NCBI GenBank assembly: GCA_947459525.1
Contig: CANHDW010000003.1
Span: 1-49,849 of the forward strand
From: Candidatus Caenarcanales bacterium
Lineage (GTDB): Bacteria > Cyanobacteriota > Vampirovibrionia > LMEP-6097
Reading direction: 5' to 3'
DNA: 49,849 bases
Each line of letters starts with the position of its first letter. The first letter of the stretch is position 1. This document shows positions 38,783 to 47,333 of the stretch, one piece after another. The notes under the pieces were generated by a model. The model was not told the origin of the DNA, did no database searches, and worked only from the letters and a program-made list of their open reading frames with translations. The position numbers and the translations under genes were made by a program.

Positions 38783-39694
38783 TTAAATCAAAGACCATTT
38801 ATTTAAATAGCTTTCGTATAAAGCTAATCCCTGTATATGTTCATCGGTGAAATCATAATTTAAAGTCTGAAAATAATTACTTAAAATATTTTTCTGTAAG
38901 TTTGTCTTAGAGTGGCTTATGTCTATTATTTCATCTAAATTTTCATTGAGTCCCATGGTTTTTGCTCTAATAATAAGGCTTTGTAGGAATTCCTCTTTCT
39001 TAGGGTTTAGTTTATGAGCCCATACTCCAAATACCATTGGCAGTCCATTTGATAAATCAAACCATTCTTCGCCAAGATCATAAATGTATTGATAATTCAC
39101 AGCGTGAATATCTTCAGGTATTGGATTCGCTTCGAGTAAAGCTTTATCACCTATTAATAATTTATTAGGCAAACCTGCTCCCCTGCCAGAAAATTTAATA
39201 AATTCGATATTTTTAAGATCTAGATTATATTTTTCAGCTAATAGTATTTTTAATAAACCTACTGAACTTGCACTTTCTTCGCTTACGTTTATTTTAGGTT
39301 TTAAGCCATTCTCTTGTAAACTTTTTAGCTCTTTAAAGCTTTGATTAGAGAAGAATAATACGCTTTTCACTTTACCAAAGGCGCTGATAGAAATTCGTTT
39401 AAGTAATTTGTAGTGTTTTTTCCTTTTGAGATAGGCGAAGCTAGAAATAGGTGCTGCGTCTATTAGGCCTTCTGCAAAGAGTTTATTTAAATCATTTGGT
39501 ACGCCTGTGTTAATCTCTATTTTAAAATCATCCTCTTTAGTTTCAGTGCTTTCATCTTTTAAATACTGAGATTGAATAATTTTATTTAAAGGGTAATTGA
39601 AAATTTCACAGTTAATATATGATATTTCACCAAGTTTAATTAAGGGAGAGTTATCCAAAGAACCTCTGCTCATCTGTATTTCAGTAATGTTCAT
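38783..39694 (-). CDS. mqnA: chorismate dehydratase (futalosine pathway of menaquinone)
   Basis: MqnA dehydrates chorismate to 3-enolpyruvyl-benzoate, the first committed step of the futalosine route. LGEISYINCEIFNYPL, TGVPNDLNKLFAEGLIDAAPISSFAYL, GKVKSVLFFSNQSFKEL, SEESASSVGLLKILL, KLLIGDKALL and DLGEEWFDLSNGLPMVFGVWA are in the correct order of the periplasmic-binding-like fold. At 303 residues it is a little long, with an extra segment near residues 38-60. It overlaps the upstream nadE stop by 14 bases. No other mqn gene is in the window. Confidence 0.9.
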   Translation of the reverse strand: MNITEIQMSRGSLDNSPLIKLGEISYINCEIFNYPLNKIIQSQYLKDESTETKEDDFKIEINTGVPNDLNKLFAEGLIDAAPISSFAYLKRKKHYKLLKRISISAFGKVKSVLFFSNQSFKELKSLQENGLKPKINVSEESASSVGLLKILLAEKYNLDLKNIEFIKFSGRGAGLPNKLLIGDKALLEANPIPEDIHAVNYQYIYDLGEEWFDLSNGLPMVFGVWAHKLNPKKEEFLQSLIIRAKTMGLNENLDEIIDISHSKTNLQKNILSNYFQTLNYDFTDEHIQGLALYESYLNKWSLI

Positions 39695-41384
39695 ATTTAG
39701 CTGCTATCGGCATTTTCCTGCCATAGCCGAAAGTTAATTCTTTAACTTTAATAATGGGTGGATATTGCTGTCTTTTATATTCGTTTCTATCTATCATGCC
39801 TAAGATGCTGAGTACAGTCGGTTCATAGAAGCCCATTTCGACTATTTCTGTAAGTGATTTTCGCTTCTCGACGTAATTCATAATAATGGCATCTAGCTTA
39901 GAATAAGGTGGCAGGCTATCTTCATCTTTTTGATTTTCTCTTAGTTCAGCTGTCGGAGCTTTCTTGCAGATGTTATCGGGAATAGTTAGTCCTACATCTA
40001 ATGAAACGGTGTTTTGGTTAATGTAGTCTACGAGAGCATAGACTTCTGTTTTTAAAAGATCACCTATAGGAGCTATGCTGCCACAGGTGTCACCGTAAAT
40101 AGTGGCATAACCTACAGCTAACTCGGATTTATTGCTTGTAGCTAATAGTAGAGAGTTTTCTGTATTAGAAATAGCTAAGAGTATATTGGCTCTGAGTCGT
40201 GCTTGAACATTCTCATTTGCAAGTTTGCTTATTTTGGGCACAGTCTCCAGCATCGTTTCATGAAGTTCCTTTATGCTAATGTTGCGGTAGTCTATACCAA
40301 GATTTTTTGCTAGCTGTTGAGCGTCTTTTAGGCTTTCTTTACTTGTAAATTTAGAAGCTAACATTATGCCACTGACATTCTCTTTGCCGAGGGCTTGAAC
40401 TGCTAAATATGCTACTAGGGCAGAATCTATTCCACCAGAGAGGCCTAATATCGCTTTTTTAAAACCACATTTTTTAAAGTAATCTTGTATGCCGAGCTTT
40501 AAAGCTGAGAGTATTTCGCCATAAGCTTTTATATCGCTGATAAAGAGTTCAGTATTGTTTTCTTCGACTATGTTTAAGCCTAGATTGTCGTGAAATGCTT
40601 TTTCCTCATTCTTCATAAGAGACTCGATATCTATCTCCATAAGGTCTTCAATAAAAGAACGTCCCTGTCTAGTTACATAGCCGTATTTATTTACCACGAG
40701 CGAAGCACCGTCAAAGACTAGATGGTCATTAGAACCTACTTGGTTACAGTAGAGTATCGGTACTTGGTGTTTTTCAGCTGCATGAGTAATAAGGCTCTGT
40801 CTAAGTTTAATTTTATTAATGTAATAGGGAGAAGCTGAGCAGTTAATGATTAATTTAGCTCCAAGTTTAATTAATTTAGCGATGGGATCTATGTCATAGA
40901 GATTCTTAAGCTCATCTGCCCACAGGTCTTCACAGATGCTGATTCCTAGCTTATATCCACCGAAATCTAAAGTTTTAAATTCTTTATTAGATTCGAAATA
41001 TCTTGTCTCATCAAACACATCATAATTAGGGAGTAAAGTTTTTCTAAATACGTCAGCTACTTTATTCCAAGTTATAAAGAACACTGAATTGAAAAGCTCT
41101 TTACCAGTAGTGTCGTTAGAACTTACTCCACCTACTAATATACCTAAATTCGCAGGGCAGAGTTCGGAGAGCTGTTTTAAATAGTCACCTTGCCTAATTA
41201 ACAATTCTTTTTTAAATAGTAAGTCTCTTGCGGGGTAGCCGATTAAACTAAGCTCTGGAAATATGATTAACTTAGGATTAGAATCTTTTTTACTATTAAC
41301 TATATTAATAATATCTACGTGCTTCTCGAAATTAGTTCTAAGATCGCCGACTATAGGGTTAATTTGTGCTAAAAAGGCTTTCAT
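39681..41384 (-). CDS. nadE: glutamine-dependent NAD+ synthetase
   Basis: NadE amidates nicotinate adenine dinucleotide to NAD. The N-terminal nitrilase domain supplies ammonia from glutamine with a Glu-Lys-Cys triad in FPELSLIGYPARDLL, RKTLLPNYDVFDETRYF and ISICEDLWADE. The C-terminal synthetase domain shows LGLSGGIDSALVAYLAVQALG (ATP PP-loop), ATSNKSELAVGYATIYGDTCGSIAPIGDLLKTEVYAL and PPYSKLDAIIMNYVE. Length 567 is normal for the glutamine-using form. It diverges from lysA with only three bases between the two annotated start codons. Confidence 0.96.
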   Translation of the reverse strand: MKAFLAQINPIVGDLRTNFEKHVDIINIVNSKKDSNPKLIIFPELSLIGYPARDLLFKKELLIRQGDYLKQLSELCPANLGILVGGVSSNDTTGKELFNSVFFITWNKVADVFRKTLLPNYDVFDETRYFESNKEFKTLDFGGYKLGISICEDLWADELKNLYDIDPIAKLIKLGAKLIINCSASPYYINKIKLRQSLITHAAEKHQVPILYCNQVGSNDHLVFDGASLVVNKYGYVTRQGRSFIEDLMEIDIESLMKNEEKAFHDNLGLNIVEENNTELFISDIKAYGEILSALKLGIQDYFKKCGFKKAILGLSGGIDSALVAYLAVQALGKENVSGIMLASKFTSKESLKDAQQLAKNLGIDYRNISIKELHETMLETVPKISKLANENVQARLRANILLAISNTENSLLLATSNKSELAVGYATIYGDTCGSIAPIGDLLKTEVYALVDYINQNTVSLDVGLTIPDNICKKAPTAELRENQKDEDSLPPYSKLDAIIMNYVEKRKSLTEIVEMGFYEPTVLSILGMIDRNEYKRQQYPPIIKVKELTFGYGRKMPIAAKYEHY

Positions 41385-41387
41385 TTT

Positions 41388-42788
41388 ATGCTAGTATCGT
41401 GTCCTATGATAGCTCAAGGTGCTTCTCTTAGTTCTAAATTAGACCAAATTTCTAGCCACTTGAAACCGCTTAGTTATGCGGTCGATGCAAACAATAATAT
41501 TACAATAGCAGGACTTAAAGTAAAAGATTTACTTACTAAATATGGCAGTCCTCTATATATTCTCTGTGAAGAAACTATTCGTACTCGTGCAAGGCTCTAT
41601 GTAAATACCTTTAAGAAATTTTATTCAGGCGAAAGCTTAGTTATTTATGCAAGTAAGGCACTTAACTGTAAAGCCGTCTGTAAGATTATAGATTCTGAGG
41701 GCTTAGGCATAGATGTGGTTAGTGGTGGAGAGCTGTTTACTGCATTATCAGTAGGCTTCCCGAAAGAAAAAATTATTTTTCATGGTAATAATAAGGCTAA
41801 AGATGAACTTAAGATGGCGATAGAGAATCAAATCGGCTCTATTATGCTGGATAATTTTTATGAATTAGAACTTATTTCAGAGCTGCTCTGCGAAGAATTT
41901 TCTGTAGATACGGTAGTGAACCTCTCTATTAGAGTGACTCCGGGTATTGAATGTCATACCCATGAATATATTAAGACTGGCAGAATTGATAGTAAGTTTG
42001 GTTTCGATCTGTCTCAGGTTGATGAACTTATTTCTAAAATACTGACTCTGAAAGAGAAGTATAAAAATATAAATATTAAAGGTCTGCATGCCCATATAGG
42101 TTCACAGATATTTGAAACTATGCCGCATAACGACGTAGCGGGAGTTTTACTGAATCAATACAAAAGCCTTAAGGATAAATACGGCATTAGCTTACAGGAT
42201 ATTAATGTCGGTGGTGGTTTAGGTATTAAATATCATGAACACGATGATCCTCCAGAGATTAATGACTGGGTGAAAGTTGTGGCTGATTCTATAGTTGCTA
42301 ACTGTAAAGCACTGAATTTAGATTTGCCAAGAGTAATAGTGGAGCCTGGTAGAAGTATAGTAGGACCCGCTGGTATAACAGCTTATAAGGTCGGGAATAT
42401 TAAGAATATTCCGAATCTGCGTAAGTATGTGGCTGTTGATGGTGGTATGGCAGATAATGTTAGGCACATTATGTATCAAGCTCGTTACTATGCTGAGGTA
42501 GATGGAAAGATTAATGACGCTAAAACTGAAAAAGTCACTATTGCAGGTAAATTCTGTGAGTCTGGGGATATACTGATCCGTGATATCGATCTTCCAGAAC
42601 TAAATCATGATGATGTCCTTGTGGTCTATTCGACAGGTGCTTATAACTATAGTATGGCAAGTAACTATAATCGCGTGCGAAGACCAGCCATGCTACTTGT
42701 AAATAACGGCAGAGCCGATATTATTATAAGAAGAGAGACTTATGAGGACGTCCTACAATGGGATGAGCTACCTCAGAACTTATCTTAG
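41388..42788 (+). CDS. lysA: diaminopimelate decarboxylase
   Basis: LysA decarboxylates meso-diaminopimelate to lysine, a PLP enzyme with a TIM barrel. IYASKALNCKAVCK holds the PLP lysine; HGNNKAKDELKMA, GLHAHIGSQI, DINVGGGLGIKY (phosphate loop), EPGRSIVGPAG, AGKFCESGDIL (catalytic Cys from the partner subunit) and TGAYNYSMASNYN are all conserved. The 466 residues include about 45 before the family's usual start, so translation may begin later, for example at Met7 (41406). This is likely since the annotated ATG is only three bases from the divergent nadE start. Confidence 0.95.
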   Translation: MLVSCPMIAQGASLSSKLDQISSHLKPLSYAVDANNNITIAGLKVKDLLTKYGSPLYILCEETIRTRARLYVNTFKKFYSGESLVIYASKALNCKAVCKIIDSEGLGIDVVSGGELFTALSVGFPKEKIIFHGNNKAKDELKMAIENQIGSIMLDNFYELELISELLCEEFSVDTVVNLSIRVTPGIECHTHEYIKTGRIDSKFGFDLSQVDELISKILTLKEKYKNINIKGLHAHIGSQIFETMPHNDVAGVLLNQYKSLKDKYGISLQDINVGGGLGIKYHEHDDPPEINDWVKVVADSIVANCKALNLDLPRVIVEPGRSIVGPAGITAYKVGNIKNIPNLRKYVAVDGGMADNVRHIMYQARYYAEVDGKINDAKTEKVTIAGKFCESGDILIRDIDLPELNHDDVLVVYSTGAYNYSMASNYNRVRRPAMLLVNNGRADIIIRRETYEDVLQWDELPQNLS

Positions 42789-42825
42789 AGAACTAGCAGA
42801 AAGCCTTTAAGGAGGTTGTACCACT

Positions 42826-43758
42826 ATCCCAGCTGATAACACTAGTCTAGAGCTGAACTATTTAGATGTAGGCGAGCTTTTATATAAGTTCTTAGATATA
42901 GAGTTTAATACTGTAAGTCTTTTTACGGTAGCGATACAGCTTGCGATTTTAGCTTGGTTAGTATATCAGGCTTATGATCGTTTTAAAGGCACACAAGCAG
43001 AGAGAATCTTAAGAGGTTTAATTATGCTTCTGCCAGTAATGATGCTTTGCTATATCCTGAAACTTAGTATACTAACTAAGATTTTTGAGATATTTTCGCA
43101 GACTTTTATTGTGGGCTTGATAGTTATATTCGCCCCTGAATTTCGCAGAGTATTAATTCAGTTAGGTGGTGAGTTTAATCTTTTAAATTATATAGACGGC
43201 CATAAATCTTTAGATCAGCTAGAGAATGCGAATAAAAATATTGTCGCTTCTTTGGAGATGCTACAGAAAAAGCGAGTAGGGGCTTTGATTATCGTAGAAA
43301 AGTCTCAGGCAGAGCGTTATTATATTAATGCAGGTTTCCCTATTAATGCAGATATCTCTAAGGAGCTGATGATGACTATCTTTGATAATAAATCTCCTTT
43401 GCATGATGGTGCTGTTATTATTCGTGGAACTCAGCTTGCTCTAGCTAGTGTTATATTGCCAATGACAGAGAACCCTAAGTTGGATTGGCAGTATGGAACT
43501 AGGCATAGGGCTGCTATTGGTTTTAGTGAAGTTACAGATGCTCTGTGCTTCGTGGTTTCAGAAGAGACTGGTGATATTTCTATGGCAAAGCAGGGGAAAT
43601 TAAAGCGATATGAGAGCCTCCTAGCTTTAGAGCAAGAGCTGAGTGATTTTTATCAGCATATTTATCATAATCGCAGTAAAAGAACGCAGATATTTAGTAC
43701 TTTGGGTAAGGTTTTAAGGAAAAGAAAAAAAATAATAGCTAGCGATGACGGTGTTTGA
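42826..43758 (+). CDS. cdaA: diadenylate cyclase (c-di-AMP synthase, CdaA-like), non-ATG start
   Basis: CdaA makes cyclic di-AMP from two ATP at the membrane. The catalytic DisA_N domain shows HDGAVIIRG (DGA, residue about 194) and YGTRHRAAIGFSEVTDAL (RHR, about 225). The longest ATG frame begins at 43024, but the same frame is open upstream. It adds LFTVAIQLAILAWLVYQAYDRFKGTQAERILRGLI, the first membrane helix and the TRAxxLLRGL signature of the family. A perfect AAGGAGGT lies at 42809-42816, so the start is probably the in-frame ATC at 42826; this is inference. Three hydrophobic helices then precede the enzyme domain. It sits between lysA and a response regulator. Confidence 0.88.
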   Translation: MPADNTSLELNYLDVGELLYKFLDIEFNTVSLFTVAIQLAILAWLVYQAYDRFKGTQAERILRGLIMLLPVMMLCYILKLSILTKIFEIFSQTFIVGLIVIFAPEFRRVLIQLGGEFNLLNYIDGHKSLDQLENANKNIVASLEMLQKKRVGALIIVEKSQAERYYINAGFPINADISKELMMTIFDNKSPLHDGAVIIRGTQLALASVILPMTENPKLDWQYGTRHRAAIGFSEVTDALCFVVSEETGDISMAKQGKLKRYESLLALEQELSDFYQHIYHNRSKRTQIFSTLGKVLRKRKKIIASDDGV

Positions 43759-43774
43759 TAGAATGTTATGAGCT

Positions 43775-44512
43775 ATGAATCAGGAACTAAAAAAAGATAT
43801 TCTCGTCATCGATGATGATCCAGCTATACTCGAACTTGTGAGTTTTAATCTAGAATTGCAAGGCTATAATGTTGAATCTTGCGATAATGCTATAGATGGC
43901 TTGGCGATGGCTTTTCAGAAGCCACCACATCTAATTATTCTTGATTTAATGATGCCTAATATGGATGGTTTTACAGCCTGTCAGCGCATTAGACAGAATG
44001 ATGTAACGAAAGAAACACCAGTATTAATGCTTACGGCTCTTAACCGCACTAATGATAAAGTGACTGGTTTTGATTCTGGCGCTGATGATTATTTAACTAA
44101 GCCTTTTGAGCTTCCTGAGCTTTTTGTGCGTGTTAAAGCACTTCTCAGAAGATCTGGAGCTATTACTTTAGCTCAGTCGATTCCTGAAGTTCTTCATTCT
44201 GGAGATATTACTTTAATGCCAGAATCTAGAGAAGTTAAAATCGAAGATAAAATTTTAAGACTTACGCCGATTGAGTTTGAAGTCCTACATTGCTTAATGC
44301 AGAATCATGGTCAAACAGTATCACCAGGTCTTATTCTTAAAGAAGTCTGGGGTTATTCACCTGAAGATGATATAGATACCATCAGAGTACATATCCGTCA
44401 TTTAAGGTCTAGAATAGAAGCTGGGGTTAAGAAGTATATTAAGACAGTCTATGGTGGTGGCTATCAGTTAATTCCAGAGGGATTTTTAAAGAGCCATTCT
44501 GGGGCAGTCTAA
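43775..44512 (+). CDS. OmpR/PhoB-family response regulator, RpaB-like
   Basis: The receiver domain has the acidic pocket DDDP near residue 12, phospho-acceptor Asp in LIILDLMMPNMDG, the Thr in MLTALN and Lys in LTKPFELPELFVRVKALLRR. The C-terminal winged helix (LTPIEFEVLHCLMQNHGQTVSPGLILKEVWGY...DTIRVHIRHLRSRIEAG...IKTVYGGGYQL) is of OmpR type. The general look is that of cyanobacterial RpaB/Ycf27, which controls stress and high-light genes there. No sensor kinase is adjacent, so it may be an orphan or be paired elsewhere. The gap to cdaA is 16 bases, so both are likely co-expressed. Confidence 0.92.
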   Translation: MNQELKKDILVIDDDPAILELVSFNLELQGYNVESCDNAIDGLAMAFQKPPHLIILDLMMPNMDGFTACQRIRQNDVTKETPVLMLTALNRTNDKVTGFDSGADDYLTKPFELPELFVRVKALLRRSGAITLAQSIPEVLHSGDITLMPESREVKIEDKILRLTPIEFEVLHCLMQNHGQTVSPGLILKEVWGYSPEDDIDTIRVHIRHLRSRIEAGVKKYIKTVYGGGYQLIPEGFLKSHSGAV

Positions 44513-44565
44513 AACTTGTTAAAGGCTGATGCACAACCTGTATCGGTCTCTGCTAGAATGTTCTT

Positions 44566-44967
44566 ATGACTTTTCTTAAAAGATTATCTTTCTTGGTTCT
44601 TGCCTTAAGTTTATTCTTAACTGCAAGTCCCGTCTATAGCTCTCATGGAGCCGCTTCTAAAATTACTTCATCATTAATTTCTGTGCCTTTGGGTGGTTTT
44701 TTTGGTCTTGCACGTGGAGCTGTTTCTAAGTCTTCACAGTATGCTTCATCATTTTCTACAGAGTTCGGCGAAGGGTTGCTGCCAAGATTAATTGGTGTGC
44801 CAACGGGCTTCCTTATTGGTGGTGTCGCTGGTGGTGTGACAGGTCTTTTACGTGGTGTAATTAATGGTGTAAGTATTAGTCAGGACAGTCCCTTTTCAGC
44901 AGCTGCTATGAGCTTGGATGGTGATTTTATTGATTTCGATCCATATGATTTTAATGCTACATATTAA
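44566..44967 (+). CDS. secreted small glycine-rich protein, 133 aa
   Basis: Residues 1-28 are a clean signal peptide: basic MTFLKR, hydrophobic LSFLVLALSLFL and ASPVYSS at the cleavage site. The mature part contains repeated small-residue hydrophobic patches, GGFFGLARGAVS, LIGVPTGFLIGGVAGGVTGLLRGVI, separated by serine-rich spacers, typical of proteins that insert into or attach to a membrane or of glycine-zipper families. I recognise no named family. Its final base overlaps the ATG of cimA. A -10-like TAGAAT lies at 44551-44556, a few bases before its ATG. Confidence 0.6.
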   Translation: MTFLKRLSFLVLALSLFLTASPVYSSHGAASKITSSLISVPLGGFFGLARGAVSKSSQYASSFSTEFGEGLLPRLIGVPTGFLIGGVAGGVTGLLRGVINGVSISQDSPFSAAAMSLDGDFIDFDPYDFNATY

Positions 44968-46595
44968 TGCGAGCGATAGAGATTTACGATACTACACTTA
45001 GAGACGGTGCACAGATGCGGGGTATCTCTTTTAGCGTGAATGATAAGCTCAAAGTGCTGAGGCTATTAGATGATATCGGTGTCGCTTTCGTGGAGGGTGG
45101 TTGGCCTGGAGCGAATCCGAAGGATATAGATTTTTTTACTGAAGCGAAAAAGATTAACCTGAAAACCACTCAGCTAGTAGCTTTTGGCAGTACTCGCAAG
45201 GCTAATACTAAGGTGGAGTCAGATCCTATATTAGCTGCTCTTTTGCGAGCGGAAACTGAAGTGATTTGTATAGTCGGGAAAAGCTCTGCCCCGCAGGTTA
45301 CCAATACTTTAAAGATTTCCTTAGGCAAGAATTTAGATATGCTAGCTGAAAGTATATCTTTCCTGAAATCAGAAGGACGCCGAGTGATAATAGATGCCGA
45401 GCATTTCTTTGATGGTTATGCGGCTGATTCTGATTATTCACTTAAGTTTGCTAAAATTGCGGTGGAGGCTGGGGCTGAGACATTAGTTCTCTGTGATACT
45501 AATGGTGGTAGTCTGCCCGAGCAGGTTTTTAAAATTACTAAAGAGATTATTGAGGCTTATGATAAAAAGCTTAAAATCGGTATACATGCACATAATGACT
45601 GTGAACTTGCGGTAGCTAACAGCATTAGAGCAGTGAGAGCTGGTGCTACTCAAGTACAGGGAACTATTAATGGATATGGAGAACGCTGTGGTAATGCGAA
45701 TCTGATCTCTATAATTCCTAATTTAGAGCTTAAGTATAATGAAGAGAAATTAAAGTGTTTACCGAAGGATAAGCTAAAACATTTGAGCAGCCTATCCCAT
45801 GCTGTCGCTGAAATTGCTAATCAGCACCATAATGCTCATCAGCCTTTCGTGGGAGCTAGTTCCTTTGCTCATAAGGCTGGTCTGCATGCTAGTGCAATGA
45901 AGAAGCAGGATTTTAGTTATGAACACATAGACCCTGTTCTAGTCGGTAATGCGACTAAGATTATTATCTCAGAGCAGTCTGGGGTGAGTAATATACTAGA
46001 TTGGCTACAGAAGAAAAAGCTTTCTCCGAAGGCGAGTGATGAGATTATTGGGGAATTCGCTAAAACTGTTTTAGAGAGAGTGAAGAAGCTGGAGCACAAG
46101 GGATATAGCTTTGAGAATGCTGATGCGAGCTTAGAGTTAATGGTACGCAAGTTGATAGATGTAGAAGAGTCTGCTGAAACTAAACTCAAGGCTTATAAGC
46201 CTTACTTTAAGCTAGTGGAGCATAATGTATATATTTCAAATGGCGAGAAGACAGAGGCTACTGTGCGAATCCAAATAGCAGGTGAGGAAATTCACTCTGC
46301 AAGCGTGGGTAATGGTCCTGCTAATGCCTTAGATAAGGCTCTCAGAAAAGCTTTAGTAAGCTTCTATCCTAAGATAGAAGAGTTTCAGCTATTAGATTAT
46401 AAAGTAAGGATTCAGGATAGTTCACTTGGAACGGCGGCCCTGACTAAGGTTCAGGTTAATACTGGAAATTTGGCTGAGGATTGGGATACTATCGGAGTTA
46501 GCACTAATATTATCAAAGCCTCTTGGGATGCGATTGTTGACAGTATTGAATATGGCTTGATCAAGTATGGCGTTAAACCCGTTGAATTAGCTTAG
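44967..46595 (+). CDS. cimA: (R)-citramalate synthase
   Basis: CimA condenses acetyl-CoA with pyruvate to citramalate, the threonine-independent route to isoleucine. The barrel starts IEIYDTTLRDGAQMRGISFSVNDKLKVLRLLDDIGVAFVEGGWPGANPKD, and HAHNDCELAVANSIRAVRAGATQVQGTINGYGERCGNANL holds the zinc ligands. HQPFVGASSFAHKAGLHASAM follows. The C-terminal LeuA-dimer regulatory domain contains HSASVGNGPANALDKALRKAL and IQDSSLGTAALTKV. The long form (542) and the GGWPGANPKD segment separate it from isopropylmalate synthase. Start overlaps the previous stop by one base. Confidence 0.93.
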   Translation: MRAIEIYDTTLRDGAQMRGISFSVNDKLKVLRLLDDIGVAFVEGGWPGANPKDIDFFTEAKKINLKTTQLVAFGSTRKANTKVESDPILAALLRAETEVICIVGKSSAPQVTNTLKISLGKNLDMLAESISFLKSEGRRVIIDAEHFFDGYAADSDYSLKFAKIAVEAGAETLVLCDTNGGSLPEQVFKITKEIIEAYDKKLKIGIHAHNDCELAVANSIRAVRAGATQVQGTINGYGERCGNANLISIIPNLELKYNEEKLKCLPKDKLKHLSSLSHAVAEIANQHHNAHQPFVGASSFAHKAGLHASAMKKQDFSYEHIDPVLVGNATKIIISEQSGVSNILDWLQKKKLSPKASDEIIGEFAKTVLERVKKLEHKGYSFENADASLELMVRKLIDVEESAETKLKAYKPYFKLVEHNVYISNGEKTEATVRIQIAGEEIHSASVGNGPANALDKALRKALVSFYPKIEEFQLLDYKVRIQDSSLGTAALTKVQVNTGNLAEDWDTIGVSTNIIKASWDAIVDSIEYGLIKYGVKPVELA

Positions 46596-46782
46596 AGGGC
46601 TGCTTGCAATCTTTAAGGTACTTGTTGTCGAACTTTAAGCTCTGCATTTCTTAAAAAATTTTCATAAAAGATAATACCGTATGAAGGACTTTTAACTTTG
46701 TAATTACTAAATAGGGTTTATACTACTTCTTGTAAGCGTTTGATTGATTTAAAAAAAATTAGTTAAACGTGACTTCCTCACA

Positions 46783-46828
46783 CTTTTCCAAGTTTATGTA
46801 TTAAATTTGGTTGGCAAGTCCTTAAAAC
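46783..46828 (+). promoter_or_regulatory. conserved leader RNA motif, copy 1
   Basis: Stem CCAAGTTT (46788-46795) pairs with AAATTTGG (46803-46810) around a seven-base loop, followed by TTGGCAAGTCCTTAAAA. The same layout occurs at 47287 and 47509. Stem changes relative to copy 2 include a flipped T-A to A-T pair and a C-G to G-T pair, which support an RNA fold. This copy is two bases shorter in the second hairpin. I do not recognise it as a known riboswitch. Confidence 0.6.
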
Positions 46829-46850
46829 ACCTGAAATATTTTGAGGTGTT
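46826..46850 (+). promoter_or_regulatory. hairpin sequestering the ribosome binding site of the small gene
   Basis: AACACCT (46826-46832) is the complement of AGGTGTT (46844-46850), with an 11-base AT-rich loop. The Shine-Dalgarno GAGGTG for the ATG at 46853 is inside the right arm, so folding would lower initiation. The hairpin begins where leader motif copy 1 ends, so the two could be alternative folds. Confidence 0.5.
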
Positions 46851-46852
46851 GA

Positions 46853-47038
46853 ATGAGTCCATTTGTTTCTATTTTTGCGGCTGGTGCTTTAGGTCTTATG
46901 GGAGCTATGAGATCAGCTTCTTCTAATTTAAAGAGAAGTCATAATCCCCAACAAGATGAGCTTCCATTGGGCAATCAGCCTTCCCCGCGTTCACTGGCTT
47001 CATCTATATCGCAGTCCGCTGTATTGCGGCCAGCTTAA
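46853..47038 (+). CDS. small hydrophobic peptide, 61 aa
   Basis: The product starts MSPFVSIFAAGALGLMGAMRSASSN, a short hydrophobic helix with small residues, followed by a polar, proline- and serine-rich tail. It resembles the start of the peptide at 47632 (MNPLLISTFAALGVYFGAARLAQSA). Shared points are the third-position proline, the FAA cluster and the helix ending in A-x-R, so the two are probably paralogues. GAGGTG precedes the ATG and a terminator follows at 47062. Function unknown; a membrane-active peptide or leader peptide is conceivable. Confidence 0.55.
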   Translation: MSPFVSIFAAGALGLMGAMRSASSNLKRSHNPQQDELPLGNQPSPRSLASSISQSAVLRPA

Positions 47039-47061
47039 ACCTAAATAAACTAAACACAATT

Positions 47062-47098
47062 AACAAAGGCAAGAATGAAAATTTTTGCTTTTGTTTTT
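47062..47098 (+). terminator. rho-independent terminator of the 61-aa gene
   Basis: Eleven bases AACAAAGGCAA (47062-47072) pair with TTGCTTTTGTT (47085-47095), with one G-T wobble and a 12-base loop. Further T residues follow at 47096-47098. It lies 23 bases after the small gene's stop codon. Confidence 0.7.
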
Positions 47099-47157
47099 GG
47101 AGGCTGATGTATAGTGGGATTGCTTGTGAAAATATAAGTTCAAGGCAATGCTCGCAA

Positions 47158-47200
47158 GTGTGCAAGTTTAAGGCGGGGGGGCGAATGACCGCAAAATGTA
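47158..47200 (+). mobile_element. left-interior fragment of the interspersed element
   Basis: The run GTGTGCAAGTTTAAGG, seven Gs, then CGAATGACCGCAAAATGTA parallels the left interior of the element in argJ (GTGCAAGTTCAAGG ... GACGAATGACCGCAATGTAA). CGAATGACCGCA is identical to both full copies. Both ends are missing. A second shorter match to AAGTTCAAGGC precedes it at 47136-47146. Confidence 0.6.
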
Positions 47201-47268
47201 GCAGGCTACTTGCCTCTTTAAAAGATTAAATTATCCTAAACTCACTTGCCTAGCTGCATTAGAGGCTG

Positions 47269-47333
47269 TATAATAATCCTTCTATAACTTTCCATGTTTC
47301 TGTACCAAACATGGTTGACGCAAGTCTTAAAAT
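47269..47333 (+). promoter_or_regulatory. TATAAT box and conserved leader RNA motif, copy 2
   Basis: TATAAT at 47269-47274 is about 18 bases before the motif, so the RNA would sit at the 5' end of its transcript. CCATGTTT (47292-47299) pairs perfectly with AAACATGG (47307-47314) over the loop CTGTACC, followed by GAC-GCAA-GTC, a GNRA tetraloop hairpin. No gene like the neighbouring small peptides follows, so this copy appears orphaned or decayed. Confidence 0.6.

Larger units (their letters stand above)
46596..46852 (+). other. intergenic region with leader of the first small gene
   Basis: No gene is visible in these 257 bases. They hold a weak, decayed match to the right end of the interspersed element (about 46625-46650 on the minus strand). 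There is a TATACT box at 46719-46724. The first copy of the repeated leader motif (46783-46828) comes next, followed by a hairpin that hides the ribosome binding site of the gene at 46853. Confidence 0.6.

Noticed and set aside
38770-38810. Two copies of ATTTATTTAAAT between hipB and mqnA
   Set aside because: Low-complexity AT sequence, one copy inside the mqnA coding end; no further support for an operator or att site.
44519-44565. GCACAAC followed by GGTCTC, resembling the element ends
   Set aside because: The two pieces are not inverted relative to each other and no interior sequence of the element is present; probably chance.
47170-47182. Seven-G run as a G-quadruplex
   Set aside because: Only one G tract is present, so a quadruplex would need other strands; it more likely reflects decay of the element.
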